DNA from: Eremomyces bilateralis CBS 781.70
Taxonomy: Eukaryota; Ascomycota; Dothideomycetes; Eremomycetales; Eremomycetaceae
Reading direction: 5' to 3'
Assembly: GCF_010015585.1 (NCBI RefSeq)
Contig: NW_022985094.1
Span: forward strand, 62,001-126,000
DNA length: 64,000 nucleotides
Below the pieces are notes generated by a model. That model was not told the DNA's origin. It did no database searches and saw only the letters and a list, made by a program, of their open reading frames with translations. Made by a program: the position numbers and the translations under genes. Shown one piece after another: positions 25,020 through 37,848 of the stretch; position 1 is the stretch's first letter, and the number at the start of each line of letters is the position of its first letter.

Positions 25020-27758
25020 AACGGCGTCATCCTTGATCGAGGGAGCACCGCTATAAAGTCGACGTCTTTGGGAACACGGTCCACTTCCGCTGCGCGTTAT
25101 TGGGACGACCGTCGCGATTGTGTTTATTATCTCGACCCACCAGGCCTCGTCGACCATTGGTTTCTTACGGGGATGGTCCGGCAACAACGCTGGATTGGAG
25201 AGCTAGACGACCACGAATGCGATGAATTATGCCATGTTTACAACCCGAACAGCGCACCACCTTCTTTCTTCTCGATCGGGATTCCCTCTGCTTATTGGAT
25301 ATACGCAAACTCCAACCTGATTTCGAGCGAGTGGAGATGTAAAGGTCAAAAGTCCGTCATTTCCCATTGTCGATAAGCATCACACAGTACGCATTGACGA
25401 TTGGCGTTACGGCAGAGTTAGTGATGACCGACAATTTCTATATTTCCTGGATGGCATTTTCTAGGCGCCTCCGTTGCCGATGTCTTTCGGGTGAGGGTTG
25501 GAACCGGTTGATAGATCTATGAACGACGACTGGGAGCATTACGATCGTCTGTCAATGTACGCTCCATCAGGTTCGCGAATCGCGGCATATTATGGATGCT
25601 TTATGGAATCAAATGTGGTCATATCATTAGTTGTTGCCAAACAGGGACTGGTTTGAGTATACCGAATGTAATGCATGAATTTGACCACATTCTTTAATCG
25701 TCCGGTGCCGATTACTGCTCCTCATGGAATGGTGGAGTAACAAAGTCTATTCCCATCCCTTTCTGCCATTCGCCCGCACTTTTAGGAGCTGGATCGACAT
25801 CATGGCTCGACTAGCTAGTAATGGTGTTGGGTTGGCATGCGGATTCAGACCGCTTCCATTCCTGAAATGGCGGACTATCGAAGACTGAAGAGCTTACACT
25901 CCCCGTTCTACGTATCCATCACACTGGAAACTGTACACTACGGATGAGATGCATGGAAAAAGCATTCGGTCCTTGATATGCACTCAGCCGCCAGAAGGGA
26001 ATATCGGTGAGACGTTGCAGGTCACAGAACCCAACGACATCCCCAACCCCATTTCCATTGTCACAGAAGCAAAGCAAGTAATTATGGAATAAGCAACACA
26101 GGGAACCAAGATTCGGGGTTGGCGGGATAGTGCCTACCGCGGCGGTCAGAATCGAGACTCTACCGCGTACCAGCTACCCACTCGGGCGACGTGGGCCCCA
26201 GATCATCCGGTCTCTTTACTCTCCAAATCCTCATGTCCAAAGACGGCCTCGAGGAGAAGCCATAGCGCCATGGCAATTTTTCTAGCCACGGGAATAAGCA
26301 AATGCATGAGGAATGTACCCGTACTTTGTTGAGACGCTTTCAAGCATCGGTAGGTTTTGTATCCCGAACGTCGTACGTACCTTACCCGTTCTCACGGTCA
26401 TCACATCGGGATCAACGCGACATCGTCTCCTGTGCCAACCACTCAACCGCTCCTTTGGGGGCACTTATCCTGTTCGATAAGATTAAATTTCAGTTCGACA
26501 CTAGTCACCGCATAATTTCATTATCGTCGCTTAGCTTTTCATCGGGGTTTTGTGGGTTGGAGGGTTCGTTCGATAATCGATTGATAGCACCTTTCCAGCG
26601 GCGATAGCTGGTGTGTCAGAGGGTGAAGCAACTCGAGGTCCCCTTATCAGTGATCCGACCCCAGCTTCCAACTGATCTACATTCTCCTCAGCTCGGTCTA
26701 TGGACTTTATTTGAACCGTCGTTTGAAGTCGCGACCCTTTCTCATATCAATAATGGTATGTATATTGCGTTGTGTGGAAGAAAACATATGCTCTCACTTC
26801 CTATCGCATCAGCGCGGTTCTGCGTGTCGCAGGCCCCTCGTCCGACCATTAGGAAGGTGTCCTTCCGACACGGTTATCAGTTGGCAGCGTTTCTAGTAGT
26901 GATCTGGCTATTATTCAAAGGGCTTGGGTGGTATCCAACCGTGCAATGTGTTTCGGATGAGAGCCAAGGCGTTGATCGCCCGAAACAAGCAAAGTTGGTT
27001 ATTCAAGGACCTCATCGTCAGACAGACACATGTAACGGCTGAAGCGTCGCTCCATCGAATCGAGTCTCGAGAGGCACATGTCTTCCAGGAGAGCACTGAG
27101 GAACTCTCTGACAACGGCCAATTTTAGGATCGACAGAAGAAATGCTGGCTATAGATCCGCAGATCCGGACAGAATTGGTGGAGGATGCAGTACCATGCTG
27201 CTCGTCCGTCGAAGTTTGGAGTTGATCCACGGTGCTTAATTCTCTCTAGACTTGCTCCAAGAGACAAGAAGGGTAGTTAGACTGGACACGGCGCGGATCT
27301 TCGACAAGATGGACGGGTGGTAATGGATGATTAACTTGTTTATTGCAACACTATTTCGTCTCACTGATTTCCGACCTAGTTGACAGAAGACGGATTCCCG
27401 ACCGTGCTTCCCCGATGCAAGCCAAAGTAGCGAGCCGTTTGAGCTGGCGTGACTTGAAGAACGAAAGAAGGGTATCCTACACGCAAAGATAAATATATAC
27501 AGTAAAGACAGACCTGCGCAAAGCGGTATGACGGAAAGGACTAGCTATTATCATATAGGATATTGTGTAATATCAGCCGGAAAGCTGTCTGACCCATACA
27601 CCAGCGCTAATGTGAAGCCACGAACGTACGAAGGAGACTCCGTATATACAAGACCGAGTGTGAAGAGGAAGGGTATCTAACAACGATGGTAAAAGCAAAA
27701 GCATCAATCATCTCTTCACAGCATATATCAACAAATCTTGGCTCCGAAGCGATCACAT
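25020..27758. other. Convergent gene-poor region
   Basis: Between the Ras gene (+) and the RasGEF gene (-). A 102-codon frame at 25068-25376 and a 143-codon frame at 26611-27042 (with one hydrophobic run) are open but resemble nothing I know. Both are more likely 3' flank or chance. No RNA gene was seen. Confidence 0.5.
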
Positions 27759-30700
27759 CTACTCTCTAAGTCGACTCATCGCCGTGATCTCCTCGTCACC
27801 CAACGCTGTGATCCACAAGCACTTGCCGATTACTACCGGGTCGGGGTGGAACTGATATTTCGAGCTCGCCTCCAGCAGCCTCAGGAGACTCTTCACGATC
27901 GCCGCCGCTATGTGATGCCGCTCGAAGTTCACTAGCGGTTCTCCCGCTGGGTTCTGCGGCGCGCTGGTGATGAACGCCGGCTTCTGCGCATTGTACACGA
28001 GATCGCGCGTGTAGATGCCGATGAAGGGGATGCACCCCTTCTCGACCGCGGCCGTCTCCATCTCCATGCGGAGATTGTGGAAGTTGCGGACCGGTTGGAC
28101 TAGCCGTTCGAGTTCAGTGAGGACCTCCAGATCGGCGGCCGGCACCGCGTCCCATGTGCGCTTCATGCGGGACACGTCGCTGCTGAGCAGGGCGATCGTG
28201 ATCTGGTACATCGTGGCGTAGTTCCGGATCTGCCTCGCGTGCGCGGCGATGCGGATGTACTGCACGATGCAGTGAACGCGCTCGTCGAGCGACTCGGTAA
28301 GGATGAGTTCCGAAACGGCCCATTTGACCATGATGTTGAATCGGGCGATGACCACGTCGACGCCGCGAGGAGTCTGCGTGCGGAGGTAATCCACCCAATC
28401 ACGGATGGAAGGGGATGACTGCTTCCAGCGGAGTTCGATCAGCTCCTTCCAGTCGATTTCATCAAGAGCATCTTTCTCGATGATGGTGAATTGCTGAGTG
28501 AGGTACTCGGCGTCATGGGTGAGGATGAAGGGGAGATGAGGTGGGATGGATGGGACACGGCTGGAGGGGGCGGAAGGAACACGGAGAGCAGGCTGGGGGT
28601 GTTTGCGACGGCTAGTCGGGGTAGTGGGAGGAAGGTCAGTGGGCGGACTGTGAGGCGATTGAACCTGGACAATCCGTTGATCCTTTGGTTCGACAGGGAG
28701 GGCCAGGCGCTTTGATTGATCGTCGGAAAATGGAGGAGTGGGAGGGAAACGAAGCGGATGTGTGAACATGGAATTGCCGCCATCCTCATCGTCATCCGCG
28801 GGCTCATCATCGAAAAAACTCCGAACCCGTTGGCTGGCGTCTTCGGAGTTACCGACCAAATCTCCGGAAGACCGTGATCCGTCGGTGAGAGCCTCATGAT
28901 CGTCTAGTAGGAAACTTCCCCGCGTTTGGAAAGAGCTTGGAAGGGTTTCGCCCTTGGGAATGCGGCGCATGCTGTCTGTCTTCTCGATATGTTCCATTGA
29001 TGAAGCGGCGGACCCCTGCTGCGGGGTGAGATCAACGGCATCGATAGTTATCGTTGACTGATCTTGGGGAGCATTCTGTTTCCTCGGGTCGATACGCGGT
29101 GATGATTTCGGGGGGCGAGTCACAATGCCGCTTAAACCCCTTTCAAGCAAGGGCACTGAGGAATACGAATCTTCGGACCGCGCAGCAACAGAGACGGTGG
29201 GTACCACTCGCGAGGGGAGGTCATGACCCGATGAATAAGAGACCTGGTAGATACTATCCCCTTGAGTCTCCGGAGGCAGGGGATCGGAGGAAAGCCGTTG
29301 AAGAATGGGTTTCTGGTTATCGAGATCAATAACCTGCTCATTCCGATGTCTCATTCTCTCTTCCTCTTCGGATGGGTCCAATCCAAGGGGAGAAGGCTCC
29401 CACGCGCTGGGCTTGCCAACAGGCGTCGATGATGGATCGGATTGCGACATGTCGGAAGCCCGCTTCTCATACTTCCCTTCCAACTTAAGTAGCGCCGACT
29501 CAATACCGCCGTCATCGGATGCGTCGTCGGGTAACGCAGCGAGCTTGGCCACTTCCGCCTCGAAAGACGGACGTAGATTTTGTTGAGAGGAATGTGTGTC
29601 AACGAGAGAGATTGACCTCCGTAACTTCGACGGGTCTGGGGAGCCTGTTCCGACGGACGACTTTTCTTTGATAAACTGCCGAGCAAGCTCGGTCTCCAGG
29701 CTTAGTCCCCCAGGTTCAAGGGGACTGACGGCAAATGAGTTTGTGACCGAATGAGTGAGGTTAGAGAGTGATCCAGCTGAGCGCGGACGGTCCGTGACCG
29801 GCTCCAAGTCGTGTACATTATCTACAGCGCGGAGGTCGCCGCCGGGTCTGCGCCGCAGAGGCCGCATGGGGGTATTTTCCAGGAAGAACGGATCGTTCTC
29901 AGAGGACTGGGATTGGGCTTGGGATTGCTGCTCCGATATTCCGGATGTAGCGAAACTGAGCGGTGCCCTGTGGTCGGCCTCACCGCTATGGTAAGAGGGG
30001 TATCGCAATTGAGAGGATGAGGCCGACCGATGTTTCCTGAGCCGGTTTCTAGGATACCCGGTAGGTCGTCGGGACTCGACTACACGGGACCCACTCGAGT
30101 TCTTTGTAAGCAGCGGCGACTCCCCAGGAGAGGTCGTATTGTCTAGTCCAGTCTCGATCACTTGGTCGATCGACATCGCCCTTGACCCGGACGTTGCATG
30201 CTTCGGCAAGCTCGTCGATCGTTTCGGCATCGACGGCCGCCGCGATCCTACCAACGACTCCGTCGCGAGAGTGGAGGGTGGCAATGCCCCTGACATCCAC
30301 GGTACTTCGGGTCCCCCGGTATCGTCCATGATGACAATCGACCGACTTCCCGCGGTAACCGCATCGGCCGTTTTCCGATTCCTTGTATGGTCTTCTGGAG
30401 CATGCGGCTCTTGAAGCTGGAAGGAATCGCGTGGTGCGTGTAGGTTGCGGCTGCGGAATCCTCGCTCCAGCCCGGTATTTTCGAGTTCCATCTGGATGGT
30501 AATCGCTTTACGAAAACTCTCGCCTGCCCTGGCCGAAAGCATGTCGATGCGGACTTGCTTGCGGCCACGAGCTCGCTTCTTGCTGGGTGTGCGAGCCGTA
30601 GTCGAAACTGACGCGGTCGTACCGGCGCGGGATACCTTGTTGGTCGACGGCGCAGAGAATTCGATGTGAGTTCCGGATCTCGGGGTCACGGGAACCGGCG

Positions 30701-33085
30701 GGTGCTTACTGGTGAGGGCGCGGCGGACGGTGCCTAGTAACTTCTTCATGCCCGGACCAGTGGCGACAGGTTGTTTCACAGAGTTGGGATCGGTGGGATC
30801 GACAAGAAGGACGTCAGCGTATGATCTCATGGACTTGATGCTCGCGCCGACACGAACTTCGACGTAGGGACTATCCGGCTGAAAGATGGCTCCTCGGATC
30901 AAACTGCCCGGTAGGGCCTGCGCGACCGCTTGGGCTTCTTCCGGGGATCTCTTGGGGGTTGCCAGGGGTGCACGGTTATCCCGGAGGGCATCCGAGAAGC
31001 TGCCACTTCGCTTGTGCGTCCGAGCCGGGCGACTGGCACGGGGAGCTGCCTGACCTATAGTCGCGGATCCAGGAGGAATCTGAACCGGGTGAGGGTAGAG
31101 AGGGATATCTCCGCCATGATCGACGCGGTATACCGGACGCATCGGAATCGAGCACGATAGCGCCTGGATACTCCGCTCGCTCGAGGGAGAGATTGGCACT
31201 CCTTCAACCGTCGGAGCCGACCACGGTACCCCGGAAGTGAGGGAATGTTGCGGGGTGTGGTAGAGAGATTTGAGAGACCTGACGCCTTCGGACTCCCCGA
31301 TACCAGCTGAACGGTTCACGAGGATGCCAGTCAGCTGCATTGGCCGGTTCCCGTTCTGTTGCTTTGACATCACGAACTGACTGGCCTCGACTTTCGTAGT
31401 AAACCCATCCGTTCCATCCCGTGGCCCCGCGTGGATGTCATTGTCCGGTGCGTCGAACCCTATCGCAACCCCATCATCCCAATATTGCGAGCACGTCCGC
31501 CTCCAGCACTTTTTCAATTCTCCGATGATTTTCTGATCTCCTCCTCCCCCACTGACTCGATTGCGCAGGTATTCATACAAGCCATTCGTTAGCATGCAAA
31601 ATTGCGAGCGCAGTCGGTAATCCGGCATGAAATCGTCGACGAAATAGTTCAAGATCCAGTGGCGCACCGCGACGAAGGTCCGAACTCGCACGATCCGTCC
31701 AAAGTCGTCCGCGCGGTCCACGGCCCATCTCATGCGCGCAATCAGATGTGCGATCAGATCATGGCTTGCCATGAACGCACGGAAGGTGAGGAAGAAGTCC
31801 GAAAGCAATTCATAGTCGAGGAAGCTCGGCGATGTGATATGAGCGATGAGACGCGACGGGGTGGCCGCGACGATGTTGCCGGAGCTAGGGGCGAATCGAA
31901 CGGACGTGGGATCGTCCGGATTGAGGGTCAAGGCATCATAAAGTTCGGGGACGATGACGATCTTCGACGCACGCTCGGACGCCGGGGGGAGAGGCGAGGG
32001 CCTTCCCGACGTACGACTTCGAGATGAGAGCTGTCGAGTGATCGATGGCGCCTCCAACTCGCGTCCGGAGATGTAGGACGAGTAAGCCATGACGGGGGGG
32101 GAGGGAAACAGTCTCTCATGACCGTTCCTCGAGAACACGGACGAGCGAGGGTCCTCGATGACGGAAGCTCTTGTATACACGGAGCTCCGCAACACCGTTG
32201 TATCCTGGTTAAATTGGGGAGTACCAAGTCGATAGTGAGGAATAGGAACTTCCAGCACAGGCAATGGTCCTGTATCCGCGGTTTTCGGTCGATGCAGGGA
32301 AGGTCTATGAATCACCACCTTGATTGACTGTCCCCGCTCTTGCAACTGCGCTTGCGCGTGTTCGTCGACCGTGGAGAAGGAATGGGCACGGTTATGAGAG
32401 CCACTAAATGGGGAAGATTGAGCGATTGACTGCGGATCCTCATGACCGGGTTCTTCTTCTCGGGTTTGTCCTGGAAGTGGAGTGCAGAATCCGGTATAGA
32501 GGCCCTCTATACCGGCATCGCTCGATGGTCGCGTTCGAAGATCTCGTGCTTCGTCTGGTGGAGGGATTGGAGGAAAGACGAATGGAGGAGGCGCTGGACG
32601 CGTCCTTTGGGCGCCGGGTCGAATGACGGGTCTATGGCACGAAGGGTCAGAATCAAAACTAAGACCAACGTAGGATGACCATGTTGTAACAACGCATCAA
32701 ACGCATGGAGAGAAGCATACCTCAAGTATATAATCCCATTATTCCCAACGTTTCCCACGGTGAAGTTCCGGCCAGCTCGTGCCGTAGCCACGGCGTCGGG
32801 AGCGATATTCCCTGAGCTTCCACCGCGACGCGCTCGCAAATCTTCGGCCGAGTTCTTCGTCCTTTTTAGTGACGGGTTTCTTCGTGGTGATTTGATCGAG
32901 GAAGATGTGGTCGCGATGGGCTTGGTCACGTCGGGTTTGCCGGCATCAACAACAGCGGCAGCACCAGAGTCAATGCTGGTTGCTCCAGCGGTCGCGACAG
33001 CCGATGCGGCATCCATTCCCTGGTGGAACCCATCCTGATCCTGTCCGTTGCCGACGCGGTCCATATTTGCTTGAGACGCCAGCAT
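27759..33085 (-). CDS. LTE1: LTE1-type Ras guanine nucleotide exchange factor
   Basis: Minus-strand exons 33085-32721 and 32631-27759 with an 89-nt intron; 1745 residues. The start region carries SSGNIAPDAVATARAGRN and NFTVGNVGNNGIIYLR, a block I associate with fungal LTE1 proteins. Next come a disordered stretch and PIPHYRLGTPQF. The RasGEF N-terminal domain is at about 375-490 (ATPSRLIAHITSP, LLSDFFLTFRAF). A disordered Ser/Pro-rich middle of about 1000 residues separates it from the catalytic RasGEF (CDC25) domain, about 1500 to the end (WKELIELRWK, FNIMVKWAVSEL, IPFIGIYTRDLVY). In yeast Lte1 promotes mitotic exit, and its exchange activity is disputed. An in-frame ATG 21 nt downstream of the start (33064) is also possible. 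Confidence 0.88.
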
Positions 33086-34424
33086 CAGGGATTGGCGCTC
33101 CTACGCTGGCGCATCAGGACCAATGTGGATTCTCTCTCTGAGACCGAGACGCGAGGTGAAGCAGTTTCACGGAAACCAAACCACCGGCAGCAGCGGAGGA
33201 CGCGTTGCTACTGGCAGCATGTTCGGGAGGGAGCGGAGATCCGGAGCGATGTGTACGGTCAATGCTGGAGGCCTGGAGGTCGAGGAGTGTTCGAAGGGTC
33301 GTGTTGTTGACTATTGTCAGCAGTCGGTGCGTTCTCGGTGCGGTGGTGGCCGTGATGCACTCGGACGTGGTTCGTGTTTGATGGTTGGGAGAGCTGGGGG
33401 ACCTTGCAGTGGACGGTGAAGTGTCTGAGCGCAAGAATGAGGCTGGGCGCCTGGGCCGCTGGGCAAGCTGGGATGGGGTGCTGGACTGTTGGATCGCTAT
33501 GGAACTTCGAAGATTACTATTACTTTAAGGGATGAGGACAAGCCGAGAGTAGGAAGTCAAGGGATAGAGGGCCCTGCAAGCGAGCGAAGGAAGTGGAAGA
33601 GAGGAGAGAGAGGAGAATTTCCAAGAATGGTTGATGGGTTGAAATGGATGAAAGTATTGGATGAATGTGTGATGGCTGTCAACCGCCGTGCAGCAGTGGA
33701 AGAAGAAACGCAGTGCGCTAGCAACGGTTAACGGTCATAATCTTTCTTAGTGTAGCCTACTACAGCATCTATTCGAGAGTCTAGAGAGTTTATTACTTAT
33801 TAAAGACTGCATAGATGGCAGAACCTGTCGAAGTGACAGCTCATCTCATTGATTGGGCATTTCTTGTTGTTGCACCATTGCACCATTATATGGGTGGCTC
33901 ACTGGTATCGGCATTAGGGGAATTGGTTCTTTGGCCCAAGAATTGAATCTCACTGTAGTCTTTCTTGGCGTAGGTCCCATAGTAGGCATAGACATAATAC
34001 CGTCAGCCCGTAGCAGCTAACAAGTACGTAACAGCAGAAGGATAATACTCCCTTAGTCCCTCACCTCACAAGTCATATCTGATCGGATCGATCGATGGCC
34101 CAGCCCCAGCCGATTCCCTGATTCCCCCATCCGGCCATCCCAAGGAGGCAGGGCCGTTGGGGAGACCCAAACCACTGGGTCATAATATTGGGGCATCAGG
34201 TCATCCACTCATTATTGGGGATGTGCTGCCTGGCGTACCTGCCTTTGCTGCCTCATCCCCCCCGGTCTCTTCCTTCCGTTCCTTCCCCAGCAAGTCAGAC
34301 GGCACTTGCCACCCCCCACGTCCCTTCCATTCCTCCCGAACAATTGACGATGCAGCTTCGCGGTAGATTCCTGAGACCAAGACATAGCACATCTTGATGA
34401 CATGATGTGTGAATAGCCACCAAA
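33086..34424. promoter_or_regulatory. Divergent promoter region, RasGEF / AP-2 sigma
   Basis: 1.3 kb between the starts of LTE1 (-) and the AP-2 sigma gene (+). The open frames here are chance or shadow frames. Nothing else was recognised. Confidence 0.55.
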
Positions 34425-35097
34425 ATGGTGCTATCCTTCGTCCTCATCCAAAATCGCCAGTATGTTCTATCGTGAAAACATGACAAATTCGAAGCTGATC
34501 ATCGCAACATCCAGAGGCAAGACTCGCCTGGCGAAATGGTACGCTCCATACAGTGTATGTCCCTCCACATAATGCACATCTTCCCTCTCTAACCGCTGCC
34601 AACCTCAGGATGAAGAGAAAATAAAACTCAAAGGCGAAGTGTGTCCCTCGCTCACCCCTCATCGTCCCCAATCCCCCTGACCCCCCTCCCAGATCCACCG
34701 CCTCGTCGCGCCCCGCGACCAAAAGCACCAGTCCAACTTCGTCGAGTTCCGCAACACCTCCAAGATCGTCTACCGCCGCTACGCCGGCCTCTTCTTCTGC
34801 GCCTGCGTCGATACCAACGACAACGAGCTCGCCTACCTGGAGGCCATCCACTTCTTTGTCGAGGTGCTGGATGCCTTCTTCGGGAACGTCTGCGAGCTGG
34901 ATCTGGTCTTTAACTTTTACAAGGTATGAATCTGTGAATCCAATCCGTGGATAAGTGCGTGGGGAGGTGGGAATCGGCTTCTAACCGAATTCCAGGTCTA
35001 TGCGATTTTGGACGAGGTGTTCCTCGCGGGAGAAATCGAGGAAACGAGCAAACAAGTGGTATTGACCCGGTTGGAACATCTGGATAAACTGGAATAA
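34425..35097 (+). CDS. APS2: AP-2 complex sigma subunit
   Basis: Small chain of the clathrin adaptor AP-2, which selects cargo at the plasma membrane for endocytosis. Exons 34425-34459, 34515-34554, 34609-34638, 34693-34923, 34996-35097; joined, 145 residues, the usual family length. It reads [20 protein letters not shown], then [66 protein letters not shown] and the end [10 protein letters not shown]. The first three exons are only 35, 40 and 30 nt. All four introns are GT-AG and each join restores conserved residues. FVEFRN and [11 protein letters not shown] distinguish it from AP-1 and AP-3 sigma. Confidence 0.96.
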
Positions 35098-35337
35098 GCT
35101 GGAGGCAATGATTAGGATCTACACATCGGAAAATCGTATTGTTGTTGCTCCATTGGTTTCATTCGACATTATATAGGTACCACCGCTTCCGTGTTAGTAT
35201 GCGCTGGCTGACAGTACGCTTCCATGAGCTCATATGTACGGTAAGAAAAGGCAATAATACAAGACATCGCAGGAACATAGCCTGCTAAAATCACCCCTGA
35301 AAGCTCCTTGGGGTCAAACCATCATCGCGGAAGAGAC

Positions 35338-37848
35338 TCATTGATTAATCACCCGCAATGTCCTCCTCGGATTCAACACCACCCCCCTCGGTCCCCAGAA
35401 GCTCGGCTCCTGTCCCGCTATCAGATCTTCCGAGTCGCTCCCCGACGAACCGGGCCGCAATAACGGATGATTCCCTTGCAACCCGTCCGCACTCCCGGTG
35501 TAGCTCCCCTGCGACGAATGCCCTGGCCGCCACGGCGTCTGCCCGCTACTCGCCTCGCTGACATGCTTCGGCGCCGCGAAGAAGTTCCCCGCGCTGCTCA
35601 GCCGCCCGAATATGCTTTCCTTCTCCGCCTGCTGCGGGTCAGCCGCCCCGCGCTGCGCCATGGCCAGGTGCCGTTGGTACAGCTGCACCCGCTTGCGGTA
35701 GATGTACGCGCAGAAGGCGAGGTATCCGGCGAGGAAGAGCAAGAACCCTGCGATGGTGCCCGCGACGATGGCGCCGACGCGGCCCGCGGAACTGCCGTCG
35801 CTATTGCCGGGCGACGCCGTGGTTGTAACCGTTTGCCCGTTGATGCTGGTCACCGTGTAGTAGATCGGCTTGCCCGTGGCGATGGGACCACCGGTGGCCG
35901 ACTGCGCCGGGGCCGTGACCGTCGCTCCTCCCAAAGGGTTCCCGCCGATGGCGTCAATCACGGGTTGGGGGACGGAGTAGCCGAAGCTCCCATGCAGGCC
36001 GGACGAGGAGTTCGAACCAAGCTGGGAACCTTGTTGTGAGAACGGGTTTCCGGTGACAGGGTCGCCGACGTCGATGGTTTTGCCCGCCCCCTGCGACGGG
36101 CCGGTCAAGCTGGTGAAACGGTTGACCCATTCTAGGGTGCTGGTATTGAACACGTAGACGCCGGGCGAGTCGCATGAGATCTCTTGTCCCACGTATCCTC
36201 CGACCAGGACCATCTGCCCGTCCCAGATGTTGCAGGAGTGCCCGGCTCGCCCGAACGGCACCGACTGCTTGGACTGGTCCACTTCAATCCACGTGAAGGA
36301 CGGAATGGAGAGGATCCACATGTCATCGTACTGCGTCTGTTGTTGGAATGGTTGGAGGTTTTGCCCGCCGAACATATACACATTGTAACTGGTACCACTG
36401 TATGCGCGTCAGTCTCTGCTCACTCTCGACCGGAAGGGAACGTACTCAGCTGCGGCCGCGACGACCGCGCAAGGGTTGACTCGAATCTTCGGAGATTTCC
36501 CCGACGTCGATTGCTTGTACCACGTTGATCCAGCGATGTCGTAGACGTCGATGACGTTCATCTGAGTGAACGTGGTCTCGGTACCGCCAGCCAGTCCCAG
36601 CAGTATTCCCTCATCGCCAAATCCCGGGACAAATACCAGCACCCCGTCCGCACGCTCGGTAAATCCAGCACTCTCTTGCAACCCACCTTCCGTGATGTTG
36701 CGCCATGCACCATCCGAACCGGCGGCATCCAATCCAGAAACCGCCTTGTTTTCATGGCCCGGAAAGGTGTACTCGATCAAGGATTTCAAGTATACTCGCG
36801 GGATCTGGGCCGACCAGCCGGGTGTGGTATAGAGATCTAAATGCCCGCCAAAGTAGAACCCTCTCCCAAGCGAAGGGACATTGATTCCCGCACCTTCCGC
36901 GGAGCGTTGTACAGGTTCTCCGCCTCCGGCAGCATTGATACCTGCGGACGTTCGAGGATTGCTGTGTTCCTTCCATTCCGAGGCCTTGATATCGTATTCC
37001 CAAACCGCAAAGTCAACCGGCTGCTCAGGGGGGGTGTCGGAAAACTCGCCACCGTAGAGGTACAGAGCCCCGTACGAGCTCCAGAGGTACCCGTTCGATA
37101 CTGGGGGAGGTCCGCTGGGCTGGGGAAGTGCTCGGAAGGCGGGTGACGAGATGTCCCAGGATTTGGTGAGGTCTAACGTGACGAATTCGTTGTCTGGAGA
37201 AGGTGTAAGCATTTCGTTATACATGCCAATATAGGAACTTACTCCAAGTGTCGTTGGTTTGCGCAGATGAGGTCGACATTCGGCCACCGTAGATGTACAT
37301 TGTGCCGTTCACGATAGCACCTGTTGAAGTCAGACGTGCTTTGCACGGATGTCGGTTTGATACTGACTTTGGTGACTCCATTTCTTACACCATTCGGTGG
37401 CACTGTCAGCCCTTCGGTCCAAGGCATTGACCGCGTTCTCAGACCGGGCATCAGGCCGAATAACTGTGCCTTTGACTCCTAAAAAGGGAGAATGTGCTTT
37501 GCCAAAAAGCTGTGTCTGCTGCAACGCAGGTGTTATGATAAGCATGACACACGCCCACAGAGCGATGCGGAGGAATGGAGACGACATCAGGCTCCTTCGT
37601 CTTGATTCGGGGTTCGGTGATTTGTTGTTCGGTGTAGCTTCATCACTGTCCATATTCTCCCACACCAAGGTCTGGCTGACCAACCCTTCCGTTGGAAACT
37701 CGATTATTTCAGGTTCGCTCGGTATCCTGACCTGATATAGAGGTCGAGGTCGCTGCCTTAATTTAACATGGCTAGGAAAAGCAGAGTCAGGTTCTAAAAC
37801 TGTTCCTTTGAACGCCGATACCCTGTATCGTCTCTGTTCCGGATTCAT
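35338..37848 (-). CDS. Kelch-repeat membrane protein
   Basis: Minus-strand exons 37848-37368, 37320-37243, 37193-36446, 36397-35338, 788 residues. Kelch-type blades run from about residue 155 to 530 (NGTMYIYGGRM, GALYLYGGEF, YNVYMFGGQN, GQMVLVGGYVG), so a beta-propeller is expected. A Gly/Ser/Thr-rich stalk follows, then a membrane segment (about 643-669) and a basic RKR cytosolic edge with a Ser/Pro-rich tail. A second hydrophobic run sits at 92-109. If translation began at Met88 (ATG at 37587) this run would be a normal signal peptide and the protein a type I surface protein. From Met1 it would be an internal anchor. I kept Met1 as the longest model. The function is unknown; such proteins are seen at fungal cell surfaces and polarity sites. 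Confidence 0.82.

Noticed and set aside
26611-27042. 143-codon frame with a hydrophobic run
   Set aside because: Single chance-like hydrophobic segment, no homologue recalled, sits in the convergent 3' region of two genes.
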